Shown here one piece after another: positions 1 to 7,100 of a stretch of DNA of 8,954 nt. Both the position numbers and the translations under genes were made by a program. Each line of letters starts with the position of its first letter. Positions within the stretch are counted from its first letter, which is position 1. The stretch lies in assembly GCA_902795905.1 (NCBI GenBank), contig CADBMY010000207.1, positions 1-8,954 on the forward strand, read 5' to 3'. The notes beneath the pieces are model-generated. The model saw nothing but the letters and a program-made list of their open reading frames with translations, was not told the DNA's origin and ran no database searches. The DNA comes from an uncultured Erysipelotrichaceae bacterium. Lineage in GTDB: Bacteria > Bacillota_I > Bacilli_A > Erysipelotrichales > Erysipelotrichaceae.

Positions 1-1029
1 ATCCTGACTGTCGCTGACGTACAGGAACTGAGGGCAAATCCCGACCGTCTTGCACAGGGTACCGTCATTGAAGCAAAACTGGATAAGGGACGCGGTCCTG
101 TTGCCACACTGCTGGTACAGAAAGGTACTCTGCACCAGGGCGATCCGGTCGTTGTCGGAACCTGTTTCGGACGTATTCGTAAGATGACCGATGAAGACGG
201 TCATGAACTGAAGGAAGCACTGCCTTCGGCACCTGTTGAGATCATCGGTCTTAACGATGTGCCGGAAGCCGGTGATATTTTCCGGGCTTTCGACAATGAA
301 AAAGATGCGAGAGCACTGGCTGACAGACGTCTGCGCAAGAAGATCGAACAGCTTCGCCGCAAGACTGCTGTCATGTCTCTGGAAGATCTCTCCAAGGAGA
401 TCGAAGCCGGTGAGATCCAGGAGATTCCTGTTATCATCAAGGCTGATGTGCAGGGTTCTGCCGAAGCCGTCAAGTCTTCACTTGAAAAACTTGAAGTTAA
501 GGGTGTACGTGTGAATGTCATTCACAGTACTGCCGGTCTGATCTCGGATTCCGATATCATGCTGGCTGATGCTTCCAAGGCAATGATCATCGGCTTCAAT
601 GTACGTCCGGATGCCAACATCCGCCGTAAGGCTGAAGAGGCCGGTGTTACGATCCGTCTCCATAACATTATCTACAAGGCTACCGAAGAGATGGAAAATG
701 CCATGAAGGGTATGCTGGCCCCTGTTTATACTGAAGTTGTGATCGGACAGGCGGAAGTCCGTGAGACATATAAAGTGTCGAGGATCGGTACGATCGGCGG
801 ATGTATGGTCACCGAAGGCAAGCTTGTTGCCCGCTGCGGTGTCCGTCTGATCCGTGATGGTATTGTTATCTACACAGGCAAGCTTGGCTCTCTGAAGAGA
901 TTCAAGGATGATGCCCGTGAAGTGACTTCCGGCTATGAGTGCGGTATAACGATCGAGAATTATAACGATATCAAGGTCGGAGACATCATCGAAGCTTACC
1001 AGGAACAGGAAGTCCCTGCGGAGGCCTGA
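1..1029 (+). CDS. infB: Translation initiation factor IF-2, C-terminal part (5' end outside window)
   Basis: IF-2 is the GTPase that brings initiator tRNA to the 30S subunit and promotes joining of the 50S subunit in the cytoplasm. The frame is open from base 1, so only the last 342 residues are here and the GTP-binding domain lies upstream. In-window residues about 18-100 form the beta-barrel domain after the G domain (GRGPVATLLVQKGTL, then GDPVVVGTCFGRIRKM). A charged helical linker follows, then the alpha/beta domain beginning IPVIIKADVQGSAEA at about residue 142 and including IHSTAGLISDSDIMLADAS. The final beta-barrel that binds fMet-tRNA contains GTIGGCMVTEGK and GYECGITIENYNDIKVGDIIEAY. 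The stop is TGA at 1027-1029, one base before rbfA, as in the conserved nusA-infB-rbfA operon. No frameshift or odd residue is seen. The identification is firm from these family motifs. Confidence 0.97.
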   Translation: MLTVADVQELRANPDRLAQGTVIEAKLDKGRGPVATLLVQKGTLHQGDPVVVGTCFGRIRKMTDEDGHELKEALPSAPVEIIGLNDVPEAGDIFRAFDNEKDARALADRRLRKKIEQLRRKTAVMSLEDLSKEIEAGEIQEIPVIIKADVQGSAEAVKSSLEKLEVKGVRVNVIHSTAGLISDSDIMLADASKAMIIGFNVRPDANIRRKAEEAGVTIRLHNIIYKATEEMENAMKGMLAPVYTEVVIGQAEVRETYKVSRIGTIGGCMVTEGKLVARCGVRLIRDGIVIYTGKLGSLKRFKDDAREVTSGYECGITIENYNDIKVGDIIEAYQEQEVPAEA

Positions 1030-1030
1030 T

Positions 1031-1384
1031 ATGCCGAATATCAAACAGCGCAGGCTGGAAGGGATCATTCGTAAGAATATCTCGGATATCGTACAGTTTG
1101 AAGTCAATGATCCCAATATCGGATTTGTTACGATCACCGATGTTGAAGTATCCAGAGATCACAGTTATGCGACTGTGTATGTTACCTTCCTTGGCAAGGA
1201 ACAGCGCAGTGCAGCAGGGCTGCGGGCATTGGAGAATGCCAAGGGTCATATACGCTCGGAACTGAGCAGAAGACTGGATATCCGCAGATGTCCGGAACTT
1301 GTCTTCAAGCTTGATACGGCAATGGAAAACGGCCGTCATATCGATGAACTGATCGCCAAAATCAACAAGGAACAGGATCAGTAA
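1031..1384 (+). CDS. rbfA: 30S ribosome-binding factor RbfA
   Basis: RbfA is a small KH-fold protein that binds immature 30S subunits and helps 16S rRNA 5'-end maturation, especially in the cold. The 117-residue product has the usual family length. It opens with basic MPNIKQRRLEGIIRKNIS, continues with the family core DPNIGFVTITDVEVSRDHSYA and VYVTFLG, and ends with the conserved pattern PELVFKLD...ENGRHIDELI. The ATG lies one base after the infB stop. It is served by a GGAGG at 1020-1024 inside the infB end, so translation is probably coupled to infB. A strong terminator begins about ten bases after its TAA, which makes rbfA the last gene of its operon here. In many Bacillota truB and ribF follow; here they do not. 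The identification is firm. Confidence 0.97.
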   Translation: MPNIKQRRLEGIIRKNISDIVQFEVNDPNIGFVTITDVEVSRDHSYATVYVTFLGKEQRSAAGLRALENAKGHIRSELSRRLDIRRCPELVFKLDTAMENGRHIDELIAKINKEQDQ

Positions 1385-1394
1385 TACGATTACA

Positions 1395-1436
1395 GGACTG
1401 CAGATTTGTGTAATACACAAAATGCAGTCTTTTTTT
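1395..1436 (+). terminator. Rho-independent terminator after rbfA
   Basis: An outer stem GACTGCA (1396-1402) pairs with TGCAGTC (1423-1429). After a small internal mismatch, an inner stem TTTGTGT (1405-1411) pairs with ACACAAA (1415-1421) around an AAT loop. A run of T from 1430 to 1436 follows directly. This is a textbook intrinsic terminator and separates the infB-rbfA transcript from the secretion genes downstream. Confidence 0.9.
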
Positions 1437-1476
1437 CGTGGAGTTTGCCTCTTTCCTGCGAATAAGAGATGCAGAA

Positions 1477-1483
1477 AGGGAGG
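1477..1483 (+). promoter_or_regulatory. Ribosome binding site that fixes the start of the first WXG100 gene
   Basis: AGGGAGG lies 7 bases before the ATG at 1491. The same frame is also open from an ATG at 1422, but that ATG sits in the descending arm of the terminator hairpin and has no Shine-Dalgarno sequence. The start at 1491 is therefore preferred. It also gives a 99-residue product, the normal WXG100 length. Confidence 0.88.
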
Positions 1484-1490
1484 TAAGACA

Positions 1491-1790
1491 ATGAGAACGA
1501 TCACAGTAGAACCGGAGCAGCTGGAAGTCAGCGCTTCGAGGATCGATGAAGACAACCAGGCATACCAGCGTACATTTGCGCAGCTGTTTGACGCGGTCGA
1601 CACGATGAAAGCCGGCTGGGAAGGAAAGGACAACGTAGCATTCAGTACGAAGATCCGGAAATTTGAGGCTGATTTCAGGGAGATGTCGGTGTTATGTGCA
1701 CAGTATGCGGAGTTCCTGCGCAATTCAGCCAGAGCTTATCGGGAAACACAGGATGACCTGGCATCTCAGGCATCACATCTTTCGGAATAG
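1491..1790 (+). CDS. WXG100 (ESAT-6/EsxA-like) protein, first copy
   Basis: WXG100 proteins are about 100-residue helical hairpins exported by type VII secretion systems, alone or as partners of larger substrates. This 99-residue product has no signal peptide and is predicted almost entirely helical. W43-E44-G45 lies at the turn between two helices (about residues 8-40 and 46-92), matching the WXG motif at its usual central position. The C-terminal part has Y83 in ARAYRETQDD, but residue +4 is Q87, so the YxxxD/E export signal is not exact. The gene is the first of the operon and is followed 9 bases later by a second WXG100 gene of identical length. I infer that the two proteins pair and are exported by the EssC ATPase downstream. 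The family call is firm; the pairing and the exact role (structural secretion factor or substrate) are inferred. Confidence 0.92.
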   Translation: MRTITVEPEQLEVSASRIDEDNQAYQRTFAQLFDAVDTMKAGWEGKDNVAFSTKIRKFEADFREMSVLCAQYAEFLRNSARAYRETQDDLASQASHLSE

Positions 1791-1795
1791 GAGGT
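1789..1795 (+). promoter_or_regulatory. Strong ribosome binding site overlapping the stop of the first WXG100 gene
   Basis: AGGAGGT begins on the last two bases of the TAG stop (1788-1790) and lies 4 bases before the ATG at 1800. This near-perfect site suggests strong, coupled translation of the second WXG100 gene, consistent with matched production of two partners. Confidence 0.85.
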
Positions 1796-1799
1796 AAAT

Positions 1800-2099
1800 A
1801 TGAATAATCTGAAGATATCACTTGCCGAAGTCAGTGAATGTGCAGCCAGAATACGTGTACTGAATCAGCAGATGTACGATCAGCTGTGCGAAATGAAACG
1901 TGAAATGAACGCTACCAATGCGACCTGGATCTCGGAAGCTGCTGAGACGATCCGTACGCGTTTCAACCAGTTTGCGTCAAGATTTGACATCCAGAAAGAT
2001 ACGATCGATACCTATGCCAGATTTCTGGATATGACGGTTTCCAGTTACGATACGCTGGAGACAACGATCAACTCCAATGCTTCGGGTATTCAGGCCTGA
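1800..2099 (+). CDS. WXG100 (ESAT-6/CFP-10-like) protein, second copy
   Basis: The product is 99 residues, the same length as its upstream neighbour, and has the same helix-turn-helix plan. The central tryptophan is again residue 43, but the motif reads W43-I44-S45, so serine replaces the glycine of WXG. In the C-terminal helix Y83-D-T-L-E87 is an exact YxxxE, the type of signal needed for export in mycobacterial and Bacillota T7SS. The two proteins are divergent in sequence yet aligned in length and key positions, as expected of an old duplication that now forms a heterodimer in which one subunit carries the export signal. The last 23 bases overlap the start of the lipoprotein gene. It has no signal peptide or membrane segment. 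Family membership is well supported; heterodimer formation is inference. Confidence 0.91.
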   Translation: MNNLKISLAEVSECAARIRVLNQQMYDQLCEMKREMNATNATWISEAAETIRTRFNQFASRFDIQKDTIDTYARFLDMTVSSYDTLETTINSNASGIQA

Positions 2100-4173
2100 T
2101 CTGATCTTTGTGACGGTACTTTCCTGTATCCTGTCTCTGACAGGATGCGGGAAGGAACCGGAGGATAAGATCCTGCTCGGGGAATGGCTGCATATGATCA
2201 ACACAGAAGCAAATATTGATCATGAACCGTCAAAAATACCGTACCTGATGAATGTCTCTGAAGAACACATGTATTTCACGGATGTGCAGAGAGCGGTAGA
2301 GTGGAATGTGATCGAAGAGAGTGCAGGCTTTGACCCGAACCGTCCTCTGACCAGAGAATGGGCAGCGTATACACTGATCAATCTGGCAGGAACAGAAGTA
2401 TCCGCTGCAGATAATACAATCAGAGATATCCGTAAATCATCATTTCCGCTGCATATGAGTGCTGCTGTCAAAGCAGGCATGTTCAAAACGGACAGACATG
2501 ACCGTATCGAACCGAAGAAAGAAATGGACCGGGAAGAAGCGGGAGAGCTTCTGCGGAAGACCGTCGAATTCATTGATCGTAAGACATTTGAAGAACCGGT
2601 ATTCTCGATCATCTGGAACAAGGATATTCACACAGTTGAAGATGAACCGGAACTTGTTGATCTGAGTACCATGAAGGCATATTATCCGGCAGGGACATCT
2701 GTCAGTCCCGGAGATGTGATCCGTTATGAGGAGGATGGCAAGCTCTATACTTTTCAGGCAGAAGATGCCGAGATGACGGATATGGGGACAGAAGTGGAAC
2801 TCAGGGAGGCAGATCCGGAGGAGATCGTTGACAGTGCTGATATCTGTCATACGTTTGAAATCGATTTTTCACAGGCTGAGATCATAGACCTGCCCGCAGA
2901 GACATTCCACAGCTATACCAAAACAACAGGCATCAGTCTGATGAGTACGCAGAGACTCGAGAAAGTCTTTCAGGTCAGCGGCGCTGATGTCGCGGTACGG
3001 CTGACTTCTGCAGGGATCGCGGCTGAAGTTACGAAAGCATTAAACGGCGGTGAGTTTCGTGCCGAACTGAATCTGAATCATGTAAGACCCAGTTACCGAT
3101 GGAAACTGCTGGCGGGGAATAGCGAAGATATGTACTTTCGAATCGATTATGAAAGCTCACAGAAAGTCGCACTTCATAAGGCAGACGGCGGTACCCTGTA
3201 TGGTGATCTGAGTGCGGTAGATCCGGCTCATTTCCTTTCTTCGGTACGTTCAGCATTCCGTCCTGACGAGAGTCTGGCAAGTGTTTCCTTTCCTCTTTGT
3301 ACGCTCAGAGTGCCTGTGCCTGAAGCACCGCTTCTGAATATCACTCTGCAGCTGTCACTGGATCTTTCTGCCGAAGGAAGGATGGAACTCAGTCTTTCGC
3401 AGAAAGGTACTGCCGGCATGGAGATCAGAGACGGACATATGCGCAGGATCGCTGATAACCAGCACAGTGAAGAAGCCATGATCCATGGTGATCTGAGTGC
3501 ACTAGTGAATACTTCGTTTGGTTTTAATCTCGAGAATCTGAAACTGGCGGATATCCGTCTGACTGCAGGTCCGGTTGCTTCTGTTGATTCCACCGTTCAT
3601 CTGTATGACAGAAATCATGAACATATGGTCATACAGTCTGATCTGCCGGCTGACCTGCTGAATGATGCGGCCAGGGGTAATCCTGATGTCTTCATATGTG
3701 CCGATATCGACGCATTTCTGCTGATGCAGGCATCGTATAACTCTCCTGATACTTTGGCCGGGAAAGCGGGTCTTTCGGGCTCACAGACGATCCTGGATCA
3801 GGACAGCGGGAGTCTGTTGCCGGAGAATAAGAAACATATGGAGAACTGGCACTTTGTCGAAAGATGCACACGCGGTGACAGACTCAAGGCAGCACGGGAC
3901 AGTGAGATCCTGGTGACTGATACGATCCGCATAGCAGATTACACACTGATCATGGATCCTGGGGAATCCGGGCAGATCCACGTTACCGGGATGCCTAAAG
4001 GATATGGCATATCTAACCTGATCTACAGCAGTGATGACAGCAGTACAGCATATGCGGACAGCAGCGGCTCTGTATACGGAAAGCAGTCAGGAAGCACGAT
4101 CATACACATACAGACAGCAGACGGCAGGTATGCAGTAAGCTGCAGTGTGCTTGTACGCAGTAAAAACAAATAA
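2077..4173 (+). CDS. Secretion-locus lipoprotein with SLH-like repeats and C-terminal Ig-like (Big_2) domain
   Basis: A 698-residue predicted extracytoplasmic lipoprotein whose full-length family I do not recognise. Residues 1-24 form a lipoprotein signal peptide: basic R3 and R6, a hydrophobic stretch 9-21, and the lipobox L21-T-G-C24. Two S-layer-homology-like repeats follow. The first (about 66-105) contains YFTDVQRAVEWNVI, FDPNRP and LTREWAAYTL; the second (about 114-167) ends MDREEAGELLRK. Residues about 170-600 are rich in alternating hydrophobic/polar stretches, suggesting beta structure, with a GDLSA motif occurring twice 95 residues apart. Residues about 617-695 match a Big_2 Ig-like domain (DPGESGQIHVTG, IYSSDDSSTAYAD, SGSVYGKQSGSTIIHI, VSCSVLV). 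The start lies inside the preceding WXG100 gene (23-base overlap) without a clear Shine-Dalgarno sequence, so translation is probably coupled. Its place between the WXG100 pair and EssC suggests an outer-face part of the secretion machine or a surface anchor; this is inference. Confidence 0.87.
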   Translation: MLRVFRPDLIFVTVLSCILSLTGCGKEPEDKILLGEWLHMINTEANIDHEPSKIPYLMNVSEEHMYFTDVQRAVEWNVIEESAGFDPNRPLTREWAAYTLINLAGTEVSAADNTIRDIRKSSFPLHMSAAVKAGMFKTDRHDRIEPKKEMDREEAGELLRKTVEFIDRKTFEEPVFSIIWNKDIHTVEDEPELVDLSTMKAYYPAGTSVSPGDVIRYEEDGKLYTFQAEDAEMTDMGTEVELREADPEEIVDSADICHTFEIDFSQAEIIDLPAETFHSYTKTTGISLMSTQRLEKVFQVSGADVAVRLTSAGIAAEVTKALNGGEFRAELNLNHVRPSYRWKLLAGNSEDMYFRIDYESSQKVALHKADGGTLYGDLSAVDPAHFLSSVRSAFRPDESLASVSFPLCTLRVPVPEAPLLNITLQLSLDLSAEGRMELSLSQKGTAGMEIRDGHMRRIADNQHSEEAMIHGDLSALVNTSFGFNLENLKLADIRLTAGPVASVDSTVHLYDRNHEHMVIQSDLPADLLNDAARGNPDVFICADIDAFLLMQASYNSPDTLAGKAGLSGSQTILDQDSGSLLPENKKHMENWHFVERCTRGDRLKAARDSEILVTDTIRIADYTLIMDPGESGQIHVTGMPKGYGISNLIYSSDDSSTAYADSSGSVYGKQSGSTIIHIQTADGRYAVSCSVLVRSKNK

Positions 4174-4174
4174 C

Positions 4175-4181
4175 GGAAGAG
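4175..4181 (+). promoter_or_regulatory. Weak ribosome binding site for essC
   Basis: GGAAGAG lies just after the lipoprotein TAA (4171-4173) and only 2-4 bases before the ATG at 4184. The frame also runs upstream to a GTG at 4145 inside the lipoprotein gene, but that codon lacks a purine-rich leader. It would add 13 residues not needed by the FHA-like domain. The ATG at 4184 is preferred. Confidence 0.6.
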
Positions 4182-4183
4182 AT

Positions 4184-7100
4184 ATGGAACTGTATATCAC
4201 CGAAGGAACAAACGTATACACATATGTCCTGACAAAGGATATGCATAAGGTGCACATACTGCACCGGGAAGTGTATTTTATCCGCCGCGGTGAAGGCTAT
4301 GTGTTCCGTATCTCTTTCCCGCTGACATGTGCATATCACGGAATCCTTCAGGGAACAGAAGAAATATCTGTTGAAAACAGTCGGACAGGCGAGCAGGCAT
4401 TGATCCGTACCGTGAAAAAGGACGCAGAAGATATCTTTTCGCACTATGCGGTGAAAAAAGCAGTGATCACGATCGGCAGTGATGAAAACGATGATATTGT
4501 CATGCTTGATCAGCGTGTCATGCCTTCACAGTTTATCCTGGATATCGGAAATGCAGAACTGCGTGATACCTGTGCCGGCGGACTGCTGAGTATGCATGGT
4601 CAGACAGCAGACAGGATCATACTGACCGACAGTATCCGCATCAGTCTTCTGGCCCTTGTCTTTACGGTATCGAAAGGAATCATCACGATACGCAATGATC
4701 ATTCTGTAAGGGTCACTCTGCCGTCATACCGGAAACGCAGAACGGCAGCAGTACGCTGCACAGGTGAGAAAAAGCAGATCGATCATGCCTTCCGCCTGAT
4801 CAACATGCCGGAAAGTGTGGTCATCGAGCTCGAGGAACCGCTGCCCTTTGTACAGAGGGAAAGAAATCCCTTGATCTTCATGATGGGACCGGCACTGACG
4901 ATGTCCATGGCAGCTTTCTCTGTCGGTCTTCTGAGCATATATAACGGCTGGCTGAACGGACGCAGGATTACCGAACTGATGCCGATGGCAGTCCTGCCGC
5001 TGACGATGGTCATATCCGCATTGATCTGGAATCCGCTGCAGAGGCTGTATGACAGACGCAAAGAAAAGAAACTGATCAATGAGAGACAATTTCGCTACGA
5101 GGCATATCTTGATCATCTTCGTCAACACAGAGAGAAATACCTGAGGGAAACGGAGCAGCGTCTGGAGGAACTGCTTCCGGCACCGTCAGCTGTATGTGCG
5201 CTGCCGGAACAATACGTTTACAGCAAGCATATTGATGATGAAGACTTTTTGTGGATCAGACTCGGAACCGGTGAAAAGACATATGATCTTTCGTATACCT
5301 GCGGTTTTCATCCAGCCTACAATGATCCGCTGCAGCCCATGATCAAAGAGCTGACAGACAGTGAAGTTACCGGGTACGGAATGATCAGTGTATGTCTTGC
5401 AGGAAAGACCGTATCTCTCTGCGGAAGCGAAGCTCTGCTGTACAGAATTCTGTGTCAGCTTACCTGTTTCTGGTCGCCGGCAGAAATACGCATAATTTTT
5501 GCGGGGAGCCCGCAAACGATGGATGAAATGCTGTGGAACCGGAGTATTCCGCATTGTCTTTCAGCGGGTATACGCTGTCTTGTCACGGATACTGTATCAG
5601 CAGCGGAAGTCAGTACCGTTGTGCGCAATGATCAGGCATATCCGGTATTTGTCGTGACCGGCAGGGAGTATCATGATCTGATCAGATGTGAAAAGCCGCA
5701 CACGGAACTTGTTTTTCATCATGGTGCACATATACAGAAAGCGGATATCTTGATCAGCGAGGATCAGTCGGGAATAGTATACGAAAGCGGAAAACAACGG
5801 GTATATGTGCCGGATACGATCACGGATCATGATCCGCTGTCGTATTATTATGCACTGTCTGAATACATTCTTCCTGAAGAAAATGTGAATCAGGTCAGTC
5901 ATACGTTTTTCGGTATGTACGGTGCTGCCGGTGCCGAAGATCTCGATATCCGCAGGCGTTGGCAGAATTCTCCGCAGGCAACGGGTCTTACTGCTCTTCT
6001 TGGTCATGACCGAAACGGTCAGCTGATCACGCTTGATCTTCATGAAAGCGGGCATGGACCGCACGGTCTGATCGCTGGCACGACCGGCTCAGGAAAGAGT
6101 ATGCTGCTGATGACGCTGATCCTCTCCCTGGCAGTCAATTACAGACCGCGGGATCTGCAGTTCGTGCTGATCGATTTCAAAGGCGGCGGTTCTGTCGCTG
6201 CATTTGACAATGCGTCGTGGCATCTTCCTCACCTGGCCGGTGTCCTGTCCAATCTTGATGAATATGAACTTGAACGGTCCCGGTATTCTTTTCATCTTGA
6301 AGCAGAGAGACGCGAACGTCTGTTCAGAGAACTGGGTGATATCTGCGGACAGCCGATACTGGATCTGCAGATGTACAGGCAAAATCTGAAAGACAGCGGA
6401 CTGCCGGATCTCTGTGAACTGGTGATCATCATTGATGAGTTTGCGGAACTGAAAAAGGAATACCCGGAATATCTGAAGGATCTTGTATCGATGGCAAGAG
6501 TAGGCAGAAGTCTCGGGATCCATCTGATCCTGTCCACGCAGAAACCCGGCGGTATCGTGGATGAGCAGATCTGGGCAAACAGCCGCTTCAAAATTGCGCT
6601 GAGAGTACAGGATAAGGCTGATTCCAAGGAGATCCTGCATACCGAGGATGCTGTATATCTGCGGGAACCTGGTTCGTTTATCCTGTTGTGTGATGATCTG
6701 TCTGTTCAGGGTCAGTGCGGATATGTCAATGCATTGACGGGGGATGACAGGAGCGAAGTGATCCTGACCGACCGGATGCTGCACAGTCTGCGCAGCAAGC
6801 ACCTTACTGAGCAAACCGATGTTACACAGCTCAGGGAAGTGATGACTGAGATCGTATCTGTGTATACAGAGATCAATGATCAGGTGTTTCCGCTGTGGCT
6901 GCCGCCGATACACAGTATTGACAAAGCTGAGGTGACTGCACATGACAGAATGATCTTCGGTATTGCGGATGCTTTCCAAAGACGTCAGAGAAAGCTGCTT
7001 TCTTATTCTCTTGACGATGATATATCGGTGATCGTCTTCAGTCCCGACCGCACGGTCACTGAACTGTACCTGCGGTATTTCCTGTTCCAGTTTCTCAGCA

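Larger units (their letters stand above)
1385..1490. other. Intergenic region between rbfA and the T7SS operon
   Basis: This 106-base gap contains the rbfA terminator (1395-1436) and the ribosome site of the first WXG100 gene. A promoter for the secretion operon would be expected here, since the terminator isolates it from rbfA. I could not find a -35/-10 pair with acceptable sequence and 16-18 base spacing: TTGCCT at 1445 and AATAAG at 1461 are only 10 bases apart. Either a non-sigmaA or activator-dependent promoter is used, or the operon depends on read-through. Confidence 0.5.

Noticed and set aside
1444..1473. Possible sigmaA promoter for the T7SS operon
   Set aside because: TTGCCT and the only TA-rich hexamer nearby are 10 bases apart, and at 17-base spacing there is no -10-like sequence.
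1422..1490. N-terminal extension of the first WXG100 protein from an ATG at 1422
   Set aside because: The ATG lies in the arm of the rbfA terminator and has no ribosome site. The start at 1491 has a strong one and gives the normal family length.
478..1723. Long minus-strand open frames (478-1137 and 986-1723)
   Set aside because: They are antisense to infB, rbfA and the first WXG100 gene, all of which have clear family motifs. The shadows show none.
4145..4183. GTG start for EssC 13 codons upstream
   Set aside because: It lies inside the lipoprotein gene without a ribosome site. The ATG at 4184 directly follows the upstream stop.
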